DNA of 51,647 nt, taken from assembly GCA_024683935.1 (NCBI GenBank), contig JAIKXV010000003.1:1-51647 (forward strand). The letters are read 5' to 3'. A program made the position numbers and the translations under genes. The notes beneath the pieces are model-generated. The model did no database searches and had not been told where the DNA came from. It saw nothing but the letters and a program-made list of their open reading frames with translations. Position 1 is the first letter of the stretch, and every line of letters begins with the position of its first letter. This stretch comes from Lachnospiraceae bacterium (GTDB taxonomy: Bacteria > Bacillota_A > Clostridia > Lachnospirales > Lachnospiraceae). Below, in pieces: positions 28,107 through 38,513 of the stretch.

Positions 28107-28135
28107 ATATTATTATGGTACACTAATTATGTCTA
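28107..28135 (-). promoter_or_regulatory. Promoter of the envelope operon (modular amidase to SGNH)
   Basis: Minus strand: TAGACA (28135-28130), 17-base spacer, TAATAT (28112-28107). The leader would be about 100 bases and contain hairpin repeat copy C. The DNA from 28136 to 28256 is very AT-rich with no other clear feature. Confidence 0.4.
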
Positions 28136-28256
28136 CCGGTTTTAAATATAACACACAAAATATAGCACATTATTTATTATATTTCTACAATTTGTGGGAA
28201 AAAATTAAAAAAATGTGAAGAAAAAATTAATTTGAAGGGAATGTTATGTAAATTAT

Positions 28257-29990
28257 TTATAGGGAGTGACCCATAAACTGACTCTGATAGAGAGAATAAT
28301 AAAAACCTTTTTTATCTATAAGTTCTTCGTGGCTGCCGGATTCGACTATATCCCCGTCCTTCATGACAAGGACGATGTCTGCATCCCTGATCGTAGAGAG
28401 CCTGTGAGCCACTATAAATGAGGTTTTGCCCTTCATCATCCCGGAGAACGCCTCCTGGATCTTTATCTCCGTCCTGGTATCTATGGAGGAAGTGGCTTCA
28501 TCCAGTATCAGCATGGAGGGAGAGGAAAGCATGGCTCTGGTAATGCAGAGAAGCTGCTTCTGTCCGGCAGACAGGCCTTCTCCGCCCTCATTTATCACGG
28601 TATCGTATTCATCCGGAAGCCTTCTTATAAACGAGTGGGCATGGCAGACCTTTGCTGCCCTGATCATCTCCTCATCCGGAGCATCAGGAGCGCCAAGCTT
28701 CAGATTATCCCTTATCGTACCCTTTTTAAGCCAGCTTTCCTGCAGCACCATTCCGTAGGCATCTCTCAGAGACCCGCGCTTAATATCCTTTATTTCCATG
28801 CCGTCAACCCTTATCTCACCTCTGTCTGCATCATAAAAACGCATAAGGAGATTTATAAGGGTGGTCTTGCCGCAGCCTGTGGGACCGACGATCGCCACAT
28901 GCTGTCCCGGCGAAACACTTAAGTTAAAGTTCTGAATAAGCTTCTTTTCCGGAATATAGGAAAAAGAAAGATTCTCTATATCAATGCTTCCGTCAAAACG
29001 TTCGGGGGCAAAGGCATCCTGCCCGTCCGGGATCTCCGGTTCTTCCTCGATGAGCCTTATCAGGCGTTCTCCGCAGGCAAGGGCATTCTGCAGTTCGGTG
29101 ACAACCCCGGAGATCTCATTAAAGGGCCTGGTGTACTGCCCGGCAAAGCTAAGGAAACTCACCAGCTGACCCACGCTCATGGTACCTCTTACGCAGGAAA
29201 ATGCTCCTGCCACAGCCACCGCAGCATATATGGAATTATTTACAAAGCGGGTGCTGGGATTTGTGAGGCTGGAAAAGAAGGTGGCCTTCAGGGAAGCATC
29301 CTTCAGTTCATCATTGAGTGCGTCAAATTCACTGAGGCTTAGTTTCTCACGGTTAAAAGCCTTGACGACTCTTTCCCCGCTTATAATCTCATTCACATAG
29401 CCGGTTTCCTTCCCCCGGACCTCGGCCTGGCGCATGGCGTGGGCATAGGTATGCACCGCTATGAATCTCGCAACGAAAAAGGACAGGGGCGTTAAGCACA
29501 CCACGATAAGCCCCACAATTAGATTGATCCTGAGCATCAGGCCCAAGGTTCCGACTATCGTAACCACTCCGGTAAATATCTGGGCAGAGCCCATCAGAAG
29601 CCCGTCGGAGAGCTGGTCCGCATCAGAAATCACCCGGCTTAGGAGATCACCCGCGGGATTGTTATCGAGATACTTCAAGGGCAGATGCCCGATCTTTTCC
29701 ATGGCGTCATTACGCATATCCCGTACCACTCCGAAGGAGATCCTGTTATTTATGATATTCATGATCCACTGGGACAGGGAGGCTGTTCCGGCGCAGAGCG
29801 CAATGGACACCATTATCCTGATGACTCCCGGAAAATCCACGCTGCCGGGACCCGTGATATGATCTACTGCCTTTCCCGTAAGGAGCGGTATATAAAGGGA
29901 AAGCAGGGATGAAAGAGCTGCGGTTATAAGCGACAGCAGGATATAGAACCTGTAGGGCGCGAGGTATTTAAGAATATGGCGTTTCATCAT
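28257..29990 (-). CDS. ABC exporter half-transporter (catalytically competent Walker B subunit)
   Basis: 577 residues: a six-helix transmembrane domain (about 1-310) and a nucleotide-binding domain (about 335-570). Walker A is GPTGCGKTTL. The signature is LSAGQKQLL, a deviation from LSGGQ. Walker B with the catalytic Glu is MLILDEATSSID, and the H-loop is IVAHRLST. The start overlaps the other half-transporter by four bases, so the two form a heterodimeric multidrug- or lipid-type exporter. The complementary defects in the two subunits support this pairing. The substrate is unknown. Confidence 0.9.
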   Translation of the reverse strand: MMKRHILKYLAPYRFYILLSLITAALSSLLSLYIPLLTGKAVDHITGPGSVDFPGVIRIMVSIALCAGTASLSQWIMNIINNRISFGVVRDMRNDAMEKIGHLPLKYLDNNPAGDLLSRVISDADQLSDGLLMGSAQIFTGVVTIVGTLGLMLRINLIVGLIVVCLTPLSFFVARFIAVHTYAHAMRQAEVRGKETGYVNEIISGERVVKAFNREKLSLSEFDALNDELKDASLKATFFSSLTNPSTRFVNNSIYAAVAVAGAFSCVRGTMSVGQLVSFLSFAGQYTRPFNEISGVVTELQNALACGERLIRLIEEEPEIPDGQDAFAPERFDGSIDIENLSFSYIPEKKLIQNFNLSVSPGQHVAIVGPTGCGKTTLINLLMRFYDADRGEIRVDGMEIKDIKRGSLRDAYGMVLQESWLKKGTIRDNLKLGAPDAPDEEMIRAAKVCHAHSFIRRLPDEYDTVINEGGEGLSAGQKQLLCITRAMLSSPSMLILDEATSSIDTRTEIKIQEAFSGMMKGKTSFIVAHRLSTIRDADIVLVMKDGDIVESGSHEELIDKKGFYYSLYQSQFMGHSL

Positions 29991-31723
29991 GCACCCGCCT
30001 TTCTCTCCTCGGGGAACTGGGAATAGTATATCTCCTGATATACCGCATTTTCCCGAAGAAGCTCTTCGTGGGTGCCTTTTCCTGCAATACGGCCGTCATC
30101 CATTACCAGGATCATATCGGCGTATCTGACGGACGCCGCCCTCTGGGACACTATGAACATCGTTAAGTCCCCGGACATTTTCCTGATATTTTCCCGGAGC
30201 CTACGGTCGGTGGCGTAATCGAGAGCCGACGCTGCATCATCAAGGATCAGTATCTCCGGCTTCTTAACCAGAGCCCTCGCAATGGTGAGCCTCTGCTTCT
30301 GCCCTCCGGACAGATTCCGCCCGCCCTCTTCTATGATGTGATCGAGACCGCCCTCTTTATCCATTACAAAATCATAGGCTTCCGCCGCTCTAAGAGCGTC
30401 CAGCAAAGCTTCATCCCCGGCATCCGGATCCCCGTACTTCAGGTTATCCCGGACAGATCCCGAGAAAAGCTCCGCCTTCTGGAAAACAAAGGCTGTCCTG
30501 TCTCTAAGGGCACTTTTTTCTATATTCCTGATATCCTCCCCGTTTATCCTGACCACGCCCTCAGTCGCGTCATAAAAACCGGGGATCAGATTAATGAGCG
30601 AAGATTTTCCGGAGCCCGTGCCGCCGATAATGCCTACTGTCATGCCCTTTTCCACGTCAAAGGAAATGTCTTCCAGCGCGGATGCATGGCTGCCCTGATA
30701 GCTAAGGTACGCTTTATCAAAGGAGATAAAGGGCATTCCTTCCTTTTCATCAGGAAAAGGCAGTGCTCCGTCCCGAAGGGAATCTTCCATATTAAGTATG
30801 GCCGCAACCCTGTCGGCCGATGCGCCTGCCTTGCTTAAAAGGACAATGAAGTTTGCAAGCTTTATTAATTCTATAAGGATCTGCGCCATGTAGTTAATGA
30901 GTGCGGCGGCTTCTCCCCGGGTCAGCATTCCGGTATCCACCCTTATTGCCGAAGAATAAAGGAGGGCTGCGGTAAAAAGATTTACGAGAACGATAGTCAG
31001 GGGATTTGTAAGCGCGGAAATTACGCCGGTCTTTTCCTGTAGTCTAAAAAGTACGCTGTTCTCATCCTTAAATTCCTCTGTCTCCTTCTTCTCCCTGTGG
31101 AAAGCCCTTATCACTCTGACGCCTGTCAGGTTTTCCCTCGTCTTCCCGCTGATCCTGTCGAGACGGCCCTGTATTCTCAAGTAGGCAGGAGCCGTGACCC
31201 GCATCACGTAAAAGACTACAAAAAACAGGCAGATAACCAGCGCTGCAAAAACATAAGCAGACGGCACATCCACCGTAAAGGCCATTATCACAGCTCCGAA
31301 AACTATAAAGGGGGAACGGAGGAGGAGCCTTAAGAACATATTGACCCCGTTCTGGATCCGGTCCACATCAGAGCTCATCCTGGTTATAAGGGTATCCGTG
31401 CCAATGGCGTCAAGGGTAGGAAAATCCATACTCTGGATCTTTTCAAATAAGACTCTGCGGAGAACCGCAGAAAAGCCCGTGGCCGCCTTAGCGGCAAAAT
31501 ACTGGGCTGTAAGGGCGAAGGTCAGACCGGCTGCGCCGAAGAAGATCAGAAGTCCCCCCATTTTCAGAATGTGGCTTTTATCCGAAAGACCAATGCCATT
31601 ATCGATAAGGGATGCCACCACCAGGGGGACTATAAGTTCAAATGCCGCTTCAAGCAGCTTAAATAACGGAGAAAGAACGCACTCCTTTTTATAACCCTTC
31701 AGATATTTCAGAAGGGATCTCAT
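29987..31723 (-). CDS. ABC exporter half-transporter (degenerate Walker B subunit)
   Basis: 578 residues, with a transmembrane domain (about 1-310) and a nucleotide-binding domain (about 335-570). Walker A is GGTGSGKSSL and the signature is the canonical LSGGQKQR. Walker B reads ILILDDAASALD, with Asp where the catalytic Glu should be, and the H-loop position in FIVSQRAAS carries Gln. In known heterodimeric exporters one subunit has this same change. Together with the neighbour, one ATP site would be active (its DE Walker B plus this LSGGQ) and one degenerate. It overlaps the antiporter gene by four bases. Confidence 0.9.
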   Translation of the reverse strand: MRSLLKYLKGYKKECVLSPLFKLLEAAFELIVPLVVASLIDNGIGLSDKSHILKMGGLLIFFGAAGLTFALTAQYFAAKAATGFSAVLRRVLFEKIQSMDFPTLDAIGTDTLITRMSSDVDRIQNGVNMFLRLLLRSPFIVFGAVIMAFTVDVPSAYVFAALVICLFFVVFYVMRVTAPAYLRIQGRLDRISGKTRENLTGVRVIRAFHREKKETEEFKDENSVLFRLQEKTGVISALTNPLTIVLVNLFTAALLYSSAIRVDTGMLTRGEAAALINYMAQILIELIKLANFIVLLSKAGASADRVAAILNMEDSLRDGALPFPDEKEGMPFISFDKAYLSYQGSHASALEDISFDVEKGMTVGIIGGTGSGKSSLINLIPGFYDATEGVVRINGEDIRNIEKSALRDRTAFVFQKAELFSGSVRDNLKYGDPDAGDEALLDALRAAEAYDFVMDKEGGLDHIIEEGGRNLSGGQKQRLTIARALVKKPEILILDDAASALDYATDRRLRENIRKMSGDLTMFIVSQRAASVRYADMILVMDDGRIAGKGTHEELLRENAVYQEIYYSQFPEERKAGA

Positions 31724-32901
31724 GCTGTACTCCTTTGATCATTTGCAAAAAGCGCCTTCAGCACTAATGGTGTGAGAAGGGAGCTGATAACGATCAGGAG
31801 TATTACAGCGGTAAAGTATTCCCCGCCAATGATACCGGCCTTTAACCCTCTCTGGGTCACGATCAGCGCAACCTCACCGCGGGTCATCATGCCGACTCCG
31901 ATCTTCAGAGCGTCATTACCCTTGTACCCGAGGATCCTTCCCATGGCGCCGCAGCCCACGATCTTTGAGAGCATTCCCACGACCACAAAAGCCAGGGAGA
32001 ATACCAATATGGTGGCGTCCAGAGTCCGGAGGTTCGTCTGTAGTCCGATGGATGCAAAGAATACGGGTCCGAAGAAGGTGTAGGAATTGATATCCACCCG
32101 TCTTTCAATATAGTCGGAGTCATCAAGGGAACTCAGGATAACACCCGCGAGAAAGGCTCCCGTGATATCCGCCACGCCGAAATACCTGTCCGCCACATAG
32201 GACATGATAAAGGCAATGGCTATGGAAATGATCGGGATACGCCTGGTATGGGGATAGCGCTCGTCTATCCTCTTCATTATCTGATAGAGCACCATTCCGA
32301 TGACGATGGCCAGCAGGAAGAAAGCCACTGTCTTCCCCGCCACGAGCACAATATCGCTCTCCGGATCCTTCATGCCGATAACGGCAGTCAGTACCAGGAT
32401 GCCGATAACATCATCTATGATGGCCGCACTCATTATCGTAAGCCCCAGTTCGGTCGATATCTTGCCGAGCTCCTTTAATACCTGCACGGTAATGCTTACG
32501 CTGGTGGCGGTTAGTATGGTTCCGATAAACAGCGCTTTAACAAATTCCGTGGAACCGGGTGCGGAAAAGCCGTAAAAGGACATAAAGAGCAGGGTGCCGA
32601 AGACTAACGGTACGAAGACGCCCGCGCAGGCGATCAGTGTCGCCTTGATACCGGACTTTTTCAGTTCGCCGAGATCCGTTTCCAGTCCGGCACTGAACAT
32701 CAGGAGAATAACTCCCAGTTCCGCCATCTCTGTAAGGAAGTCCGTGGTCTGTACCAGATTTAGAAGAGTCGGGCCTATAAGAATTCCCGCTATTATCTCA
32801 CCCGCAACCTGGGGCGCATGAAATTTTCTTGCAACCAGTCCGAAAAACTTGGCGAAAAGTATAATAAGGGCCAGGTCCCATAACACATCAAGAGTTTCCA
32901 T
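31720..32901 (-). CDS. CPA2-family cation/proton antiporter (KefB/NapA-like membrane domain)
   Basis: 393 residues with about 12 membrane helices and no cytosolic TrkA-N domain. It contains AGEIIAGILIGPTLL near the N-terminus, an acidic pair in the middle (AIIDDVIGILVL) at the ion-binding position of the CPA2 family, and MMTRGEVALIV near the end. It would exchange Na+ or K+ for protons. It is translationally linked to the small membrane protein upstream and the ABC exporter downstream, so this operon may serve ion or stress homeostasis (inference). Confidence 0.85.
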   Translation of the reverse strand: METLDVLWDLALIILFAKFFGLVARKFHAPQVAGEIIAGILIGPTLLNLVQTTDFLTEMAELGVILLMFSAGLETDLGELKKSGIKATLIACAGVFVPLVFGTLLFMSFYGFSAPGSTEFVKALFIGTILTATSVSITVQVLKELGKISTELGLTIMSAAIIDDVIGILVLTAVIGMKDPESDIVLVAGKTVAFFLLAIVIGMVLYQIMKRIDERYPHTRRIPIISIAIAFIMSYVADRYFGVADITGAFLAGVILSSLDDSDYIERRVDINSYTFFGPVFFASIGLQTNLRTLDATILVFSLAFVVVGMLSKIVGCGAMGRILGYKGNDALKIGVGMMTRGEVALIVTQRGLKAGIIGGEYFTAVILLIVISSLLTPLVLKALFANDQRSTA

Positions 32902-33479
32902 CAGTCACTTTCCTTTGCCTGCGAAAATTGTATGCCTATGCCTGCCGCAGAAACAACCACCTTCACTATTATCCATATAAAGGAACTCTGCGGAGGGAGA
33001 AATCCCATGTCATAGGGAATAAAGGACATCAGCTGTAAAAGTATCGTGGGTATGGCAAAGCCGCCCACTATACCGGTTATAATGATGATCACCGGCTTAT
33101 CGGCCTTGGTCGCGACAAAGCCCCCGACAACCGCCGCCGCAAAAGCTATGACCATCCCTACCGTTTCAAGGGAGGCCAGAATGTTTTTCAGAACCAAAAA
33201 GATACCGCAGGCTGCCGCGATAAAGATTCCCAGCTTCCATACCATAAAGGCCGCCGCTCCCAGTACCAGTCCCACTGCGATCTGGAGGATCAGTATGGAG
33301 ACCGGCATAGTGGGAATGAACTGCGCCGCCATTCCGGTCAGCATGAATCCTGTGATAAAGCCCAGAAAGAACACTGCGAGCCTGTACAGTTTATATCCCT
33401 CCATCCAGAGGAAAACCGCTATTATCAGTGCAAGTATCAGTACTATCGGGGACGCCCCCGCGAGACTAATGTTTTCCAT
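32901..33479 (-). CDS. Small polytopic membrane protein (DUF4203-like)
   Basis: 192 residues, almost entirely hydrophobic, with about six or seven membrane segments separated by very short loops (MEGYKLYRLAVFFLGFITGF). The pattern is like the DUF4203/TM7SF3-type membrane domain, but I am not certain of the family. AGGAG lies five bases before the ATG, and its stop overlaps the antiporter start (TGATG). It is the first gene of the antiporter/ABC exporter operon. No function can be assigned. Confidence 0.65.
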   Translation of the reverse strand: MENISLAGASPIVLILALIIAVFLWMEGYKLYRLAVFFLGFITGFMLTGMAAQFIPTMPVSILILQIAVGLVLGAAAFMVWKLGIFIAAACGIFLVLKNILASLETVGMVIAFAAAVVGGFVATKADKPVIIIITGIVGGFAIPTILLQLMSFIPYDMGFLPPQSSFIWIIVKVVVSAAGIGIQFSQAKESD

Positions 33480-33493
33480 TTCTACTCCTGTCT

Positions 33494-33523
33494 AAAAGAT
33501 TCTTAGCTTCGCTCAGAATGACA
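33494..33523 (-). repeat. Dispersed hairpin repeat, copy D
   Basis: On the minus strand the arms are ATTCT and AGAAT around a GCGAAGC core, followed by CTTTT. It lies between the predicted promoter and the first gene of the antiporter/ABC operon, so it is in the 5' leader. Confidence 0.75.
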
Positions 33524-33540
33524 TTTTTAAGTATTTATCT

Positions 33541-33569
33541 GTTATACGCCCTTATTCTCAATAATGCAA
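33541..33569 (-). promoter_or_regulatory. Promoter of the antiporter/ABC exporter operon
   Basis: Minus strand: TTGCAT (33569-33564), 17-base spacer, TATAAC (33546-33541). Confidence 0.5.
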
Positions 33570-33577
33570 GGCTCTGA

Positions 33578-33605
33578 TTGACAGCGGCAAAATTATCGGT
33601 AAAAT
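33578..33605 (+). promoter_or_regulatory. Promoter of the degenerate two-receiver gene
   Basis: A perfect TTGACA (33578-33583), 16-base spacer and TAAAAT (33600-33605). It is back to back with the leftward promoter, with only eight bases between the -35 boxes. Confidence 0.6.
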
Positions 33606-33667
33606 CAGATATATAGCGCATTTTCCGCAATCCGTGGCACATGAAAAGGGGAGGGAAAAGACAAAAT

Positions 33668-34417
33668 ATGAAACAGATCATAGTGGTTACTAATGACCGT
33701 CAAAAATATGAAAAGGAATTTAAACAGATCGATTTTTACGTGACCTGGTGTCCCTTTTCCGTTTCAGCCCTTTTGAACGTGAGGGACAGATCAAACCTGA
33801 TCTTTGTCTGTGTATCTGACGAAGAATTCGATGATATCAAGGCAATGGGACTTTATCTCCGGGATCTCTGTATCGAAGATGAGAAGGTCGTATATTTCTA
33901 CGGCAACAAAAGCGGAGTGGATCAGCTTTCCACTCTGGTTCCTTCCATTTTTATAAAAAAGACCATCTACTCCCATGTCCATTTCAGCATGGTAATAGAG
34001 GATCTCATGAATGAAGAGGTTTACCCTGATAATAAAAAGCTGAAATTCGTGCTGATAGATGACGATTCCGAATATGTGGCAAAGCTCCGCCCCTATTTAG
34101 ATCCCTTTTTCCAGGTTCATGTCAGCCGTTTTGACATAATGGAGATAGGAAAGCTGATACTCCGGGGAGACCTGGTTATGATCAGCATGAACGGCAGGCT
34201 GAAACTCAGCGAATTCATGAGCTTATTCCGTATGCTGAGGCAAAAGAGCGAAACCCGGAATTTCCATTACTATTACATTACTGATACCAACGGCGAGAGA
34301 GCCAGACTGAATGCCGGAAGCGAAAGCGACGGGCTGGCTTTTTCAAAGGAGATGGAGATCGCCCGCGTGGCAAATTATTTTGTATCCAAATACACGGATG
34401 TGAAACCCACCTTCTGA
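33668..34417 (+). CDS. Degenerate two-receiver protein (no phospho-acceptor), paralogue of the 7776-8561 product
   Basis: The ATG at 33668 is preferred because the purine-rich GGGGAGGG lies before it and inside the longer frame that starts at 33641. 249 residues. The N-terminal half (about 1-115) is a receiver-like fold without acidic residues in the right places. The C-terminal half (about 118-240) begins FVLIDDDS, the acidic pocket of a receiver, but the phospho-acceptor region reads LVMISMNGRL, with Ser where Asp is expected. The N-terminal segments YLRDLCIED here and YLKDLGIEK in the other protein sit at equivalent places. It has a strong own promoter and no kinase neighbour. It probably works by protein contact rather than phosphorylation (inference). 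Confidence 0.65.
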   Translation: MKQIIVVTNDRQKYEKEFKQIDFYVTWCPFSVSALLNVRDRSNLIFVCVSDEEFDDIKAMGLYLRDLCIEDEKVVYFYGNKSGVDQLSTLVPSIFIKKTIYSHVHFSMVIEDLMNEEVYPDNKKLKFVLIDDDSEYVAKLRPYLDPFFQVHVSRFDIMEIGKLILRGDLVMISMNGRLKLSEFMSLFRMLRQKSETRNFHYYYITDTNGERARLNAGSESDGLAFSKEMEIARVANYFVSKYTDVKPTF

Positions 34418-34463
34418 TATATCCAAACCATTCTTATCGCATCGTCAAGCCGGCTGTTCATTA

Positions 34464-36370
<1,907 letters not shown>

Positions 36371-36397
36371 TTATTAATGCCGCTCCCTTCTTTTTTG

Positions 36398-37249
36398 TTA
36401 TACCGCTACCGTCTCTCTGTCGGGATGCTCTCCGCTCCAGCCCGCTTCAGGCATTTCGCGTATCGTCCGCATATCTTCCTCAGAAAGCAGATCATCCCTC
36501 ACCTTGAGGTTCTCCTGCATCCTCTCGAAATGAGTGGATTTCGGAATGATGATGAAACCGCTCTGCAGACAGAAGCTTAAGCAGAGCTTGGCAACCGAAA
36601 TATCATACTTTGCAGCTATTTCCTTTAAGAGGGGGTTGTCCATCAGTCTGGCTCTTCCGATCGGGCTCCAGGCCTCTATCTCTATGCCCTTTGATCTGCT
36701 GTATTCCACCGCTTCCTTCTGCAGATATCCGGGATGGAGCTCCAGCTGGTTTACCGCCGGCACGATCTCCGCGGTCTTCAGAAGGTTATCCAGATGGTGG
36801 GGAAGGAAGTTGCTGACACCGATAGCACGTATCCTGCCGTCCTTCACCATTTCCTCCATGGCTCTCCAGCTTTCCCTGTCCTGCTCTTTCCAGTCATCAT
36901 AATCGCCGCGTCCGTAATCGGAACGGGGCCAATGGATGAGATAGAGATCGAGATAATCGGTTTTAAGCTTCCTTAAGGACTCTTCCAGCTCTCTTTTTGT
37001 GCTCTCGTATCCTAAGCTGTTTCTCCTTAGCTTTGAAGTAATGAAGAATTCGCTCCTCGCTATGCCGCTTTCCGCCACAGCTGTCCCGACTTCTTCCTCA
37101 TTTTCATAAAGCGCTGCCGTATCTAAATGTCTGTATCCGGCCTTTATCGCATCGGAAACCACACGGTAACCCTCATCTATCGTTGATTTGTATGTTCCGA
37201 ATCCGATAATGGGGATCTTCACGCCGTTATTAAGTACGACTTCCTTCAT
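36398..37249 (-). CDS. Aldo/keto reductase
   Basis: 283 residues, a standard AKR barrel using NADPH to reduce aldehydes or ketones. The tetrad is visible: Asp and Tyr in YRHLDTAALYENEEEVG, Lys in FITSKLRR and His in LYLIHWPRSD. The cofactor segment IPKSTHFERMQEN is also present. AGGAGG precedes the ATG. It lies 15 bases after dctP in the leftward sugar/organic-acid operon and may reduce a sugar or uronate brought in by it (inference). Confidence 0.9.
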   Translation of the reverse strand: MKEVVLNNGVKIPIIGFGTYKSTIDEGYRVVSDAIKAGYRHLDTAALYENEEEVGTAVAESGIARSEFFITSKLRRNSLGYESTKRELEESLRKLKTDYLDLYLIHWPRSDYGRGDYDDWKEQDRESWRAMEEMVKDGRIRAIGVSNFLPHHLDNLLKTAEIVPAVNQLELHPGYLQKEAVEYSRSKGIEIEAWSPIGRARLMDNPLLKEIAAKYDISVAKLCLSFCLQSGFIIIPKSTHFERMQENLKVRDDLLSEEDMRTIREMPEAGWSGEHPDRETVAV

Positions 37250-37264
37250 ACGGCACCTCCTGCC

Positions 37265-38275
37265 TTAATACTTTTCTCTCCACGCCTCCATCTTGTCAAA
37301 GAGTTTTCCGTAAACGTGGACATTCTGGTTAATAACGGAAGCTGTGGCATCGGCAAAGGGCTCCAGATCCGGCTTGGTGATCTCCATGCCCGCTGCCTGA
37401 AGTGAATCCAGCAGTTCTTCCGTCTGCTTCCTGTTCATCTCCCTGTTATATTTTGCCGACGATACAGCGGCGGCCCTTACTATTTCCTGCTCCTCGGGAG
37501 TAAGCTCCTTCCACACGTTTTCCGATATCGTGAAGCACATCCCGGAATAGATATGATTGGTGACGGCGAGATACTTCTGAACCTCATAAAGCTTATTATT
37601 GTAAATAACGGGTATGGGATTCTCCTGTCCGTCATAGGTTCCCTGCCTCAGCGCCGGATAGAGTTCGGAGAAGGAAAGGGGCTGGGGATTCGCGCCAAGG
37701 GCAGTCATTGTCGCCATTATCACCGGATTCTCCGGAGTACGTATCAGAAGTCCGTTCATATCATCGACGGTATTTATCGGATGCTTGGTATTGGTCACGC
37801 ATCTGAAGCCGTTGCAGTAATGCGCCAGCACCCTCATATTGTTCTTTACGAGAAGCTCTTCCGCCTCCGCCTCCACATCGCTGTCCATGAAGGCCCAGGC
37901 CATATCGAAATCATCGAAAAGGAAGGGCTGGGCGGAAATACCCATCTTCGGTTCATAGGTCGCAAAGTTCGAAGCGTCCGTTATTATGACGTCCACCTTT
38001 TTCGAGTTGGTGCCCAGGGAGTCAATGAGAGCCGCATCACCTCCCAGCTGTCCCGAAGGATATACGACTGCTTTCAGCCTGCCCTCCGTTTTTACCGAGA
38101 TCTCATCCGCAAACTTCTGTGCCGCGAGATTTCTGGGGTCTGTTTCCCCTGTGGAAACCCCGATCTTCAGAACAAGCTCTTTTCCGGGCCTGACATTCTC
38201 CGGGTCGTTTCCGCAGCCGCAGAGCAAAATACTGATCATCAGGCTTGTCATTATCAATGCTGTCAGCTTCTTCAT
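37265..38275 (-). CDS. dctP: TRAP-type transporter solute-binding lipoprotein (DctP family)
   Basis: 336 residues with a lipoprotein signal peptide (SILLCGCGND; lipid on the Cys). The DctP/TRAP fold shows the conserved Arg that binds substrate carboxylate in GLLIRTPENPV, then LGANPQPLSFSELYPALRQGTYDGQENP split over two stretches, the family signature. TRAP systems import organic acids or uronates. The membrane partners DctQ and DctM are not adjacent and not in this window. It is the first gene of an operon with an aldo-keto reductase, a thioesterase and a GH51 arabinofuranosidase, so the ligand may be a plant-wall sugar acid (inference). Confidence 0.9.
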   Translation of the reverse strand: MKKLTALIMTSLMISILLCGCGNDPENVRPGKELVLKIGVSTGETDPRNLAAQKFADEISVKTEGRLKAVVYPSGQLGGDAALIDSLGTNSKKVDVIITDASNFATYEPKMGISAQPFLFDDFDMAWAFMDSDVEAEAEELLVKNNMRVLAHYCNGFRCVTNTKHPINTVDDMNGLLIRTPENPVIMATMTALGANPQPLSFSELYPALRQGTYDGQENPIPVIYNNKLYEVQKYLAVTNHIYSGMCFTISENVWKELTPEEQEIVRAAAVSSAKYNREMNRKQTEELLDSLQAAGMEITKPDLEPFADATASVINQNVHVYGKLFDKMEAWREKY

Positions 38276-38280
38276 GATTA

Positions 38281-38329
38281 GTCTATGCCGCTCCTTTCGC
38301 TTCTCAATATCTGCCGCCTGTTACAAACG
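38281..38329 (-). promoter_or_regulatory. Conserved 49-base leader block before dctP, also found before iscS
   Basis: On the minus strand it begins CGTTTGTAACAGGCGGC and ends with CGAAAGGAGCGGCATAGAC. 43 of 49 bases are identical to 42653-42701, and both blocks end exactly five bases before their ATG. AAAGGAG lies 15 bases from the ATG, far for a ribosome site. Just upstream, GCCGCC pairs with GGCGGC inside the block, and GCGTC/GACGC forms another hairpin. Confidence 0.7.
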
Positions 38330-38428
38330 GTGGCGGCGTCTTTGGTGACGCTTCTCTTCAGCGGCGCCAGGGATTGTCCCCCGGTTACAATGAACTGTAA
38401 ACGGAATAGTCTTCCTGAGCGTTATATT

Positions 38429-38457
38429 ATTATACCATTAAGCGCTTAATTTTTGTA
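38429..38457 (-). promoter_or_regulatory. dctP promoter
   Basis: Minus strand: weak TACAAA (38457-38452), 17-base spacer, perfect TATAAT (38434-38429). The operator-like palindrome at 38437-38450 lies in the spacer. The leader to the ATG would be about 145 bases. Confidence 0.5.
38437..38450. promoter_or_regulatory. 14-base palindrome ATTAAGCGCTTAAT, LacI-family-type operator
   Basis: The sequence is its own reverse complement and has the central CG step typical of LacI-family operators. It lies between the -35 and -10 boxes of dctP and next to the -35 of the divergent gene. No LacI-type regulator is encoded in the window. Confidence 0.55.
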
Positions 38458-38481
38458 CTTTTTCCTCATTTGTGGCACAAT
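38453..38481 (+). promoter_or_regulatory. Promoter of the membrane-protein gene at 38514
   Basis: TTGTAC (38453-38458), 17-base spacer, CACAAT (38476-38481). Its -35 box overlaps that of the leftward dctP promoter. Confidence 0.4.
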
Positions 38482-38513
38482 GATTTAGCATATTTTTACA
38501 GGGGAGGTTTTTT

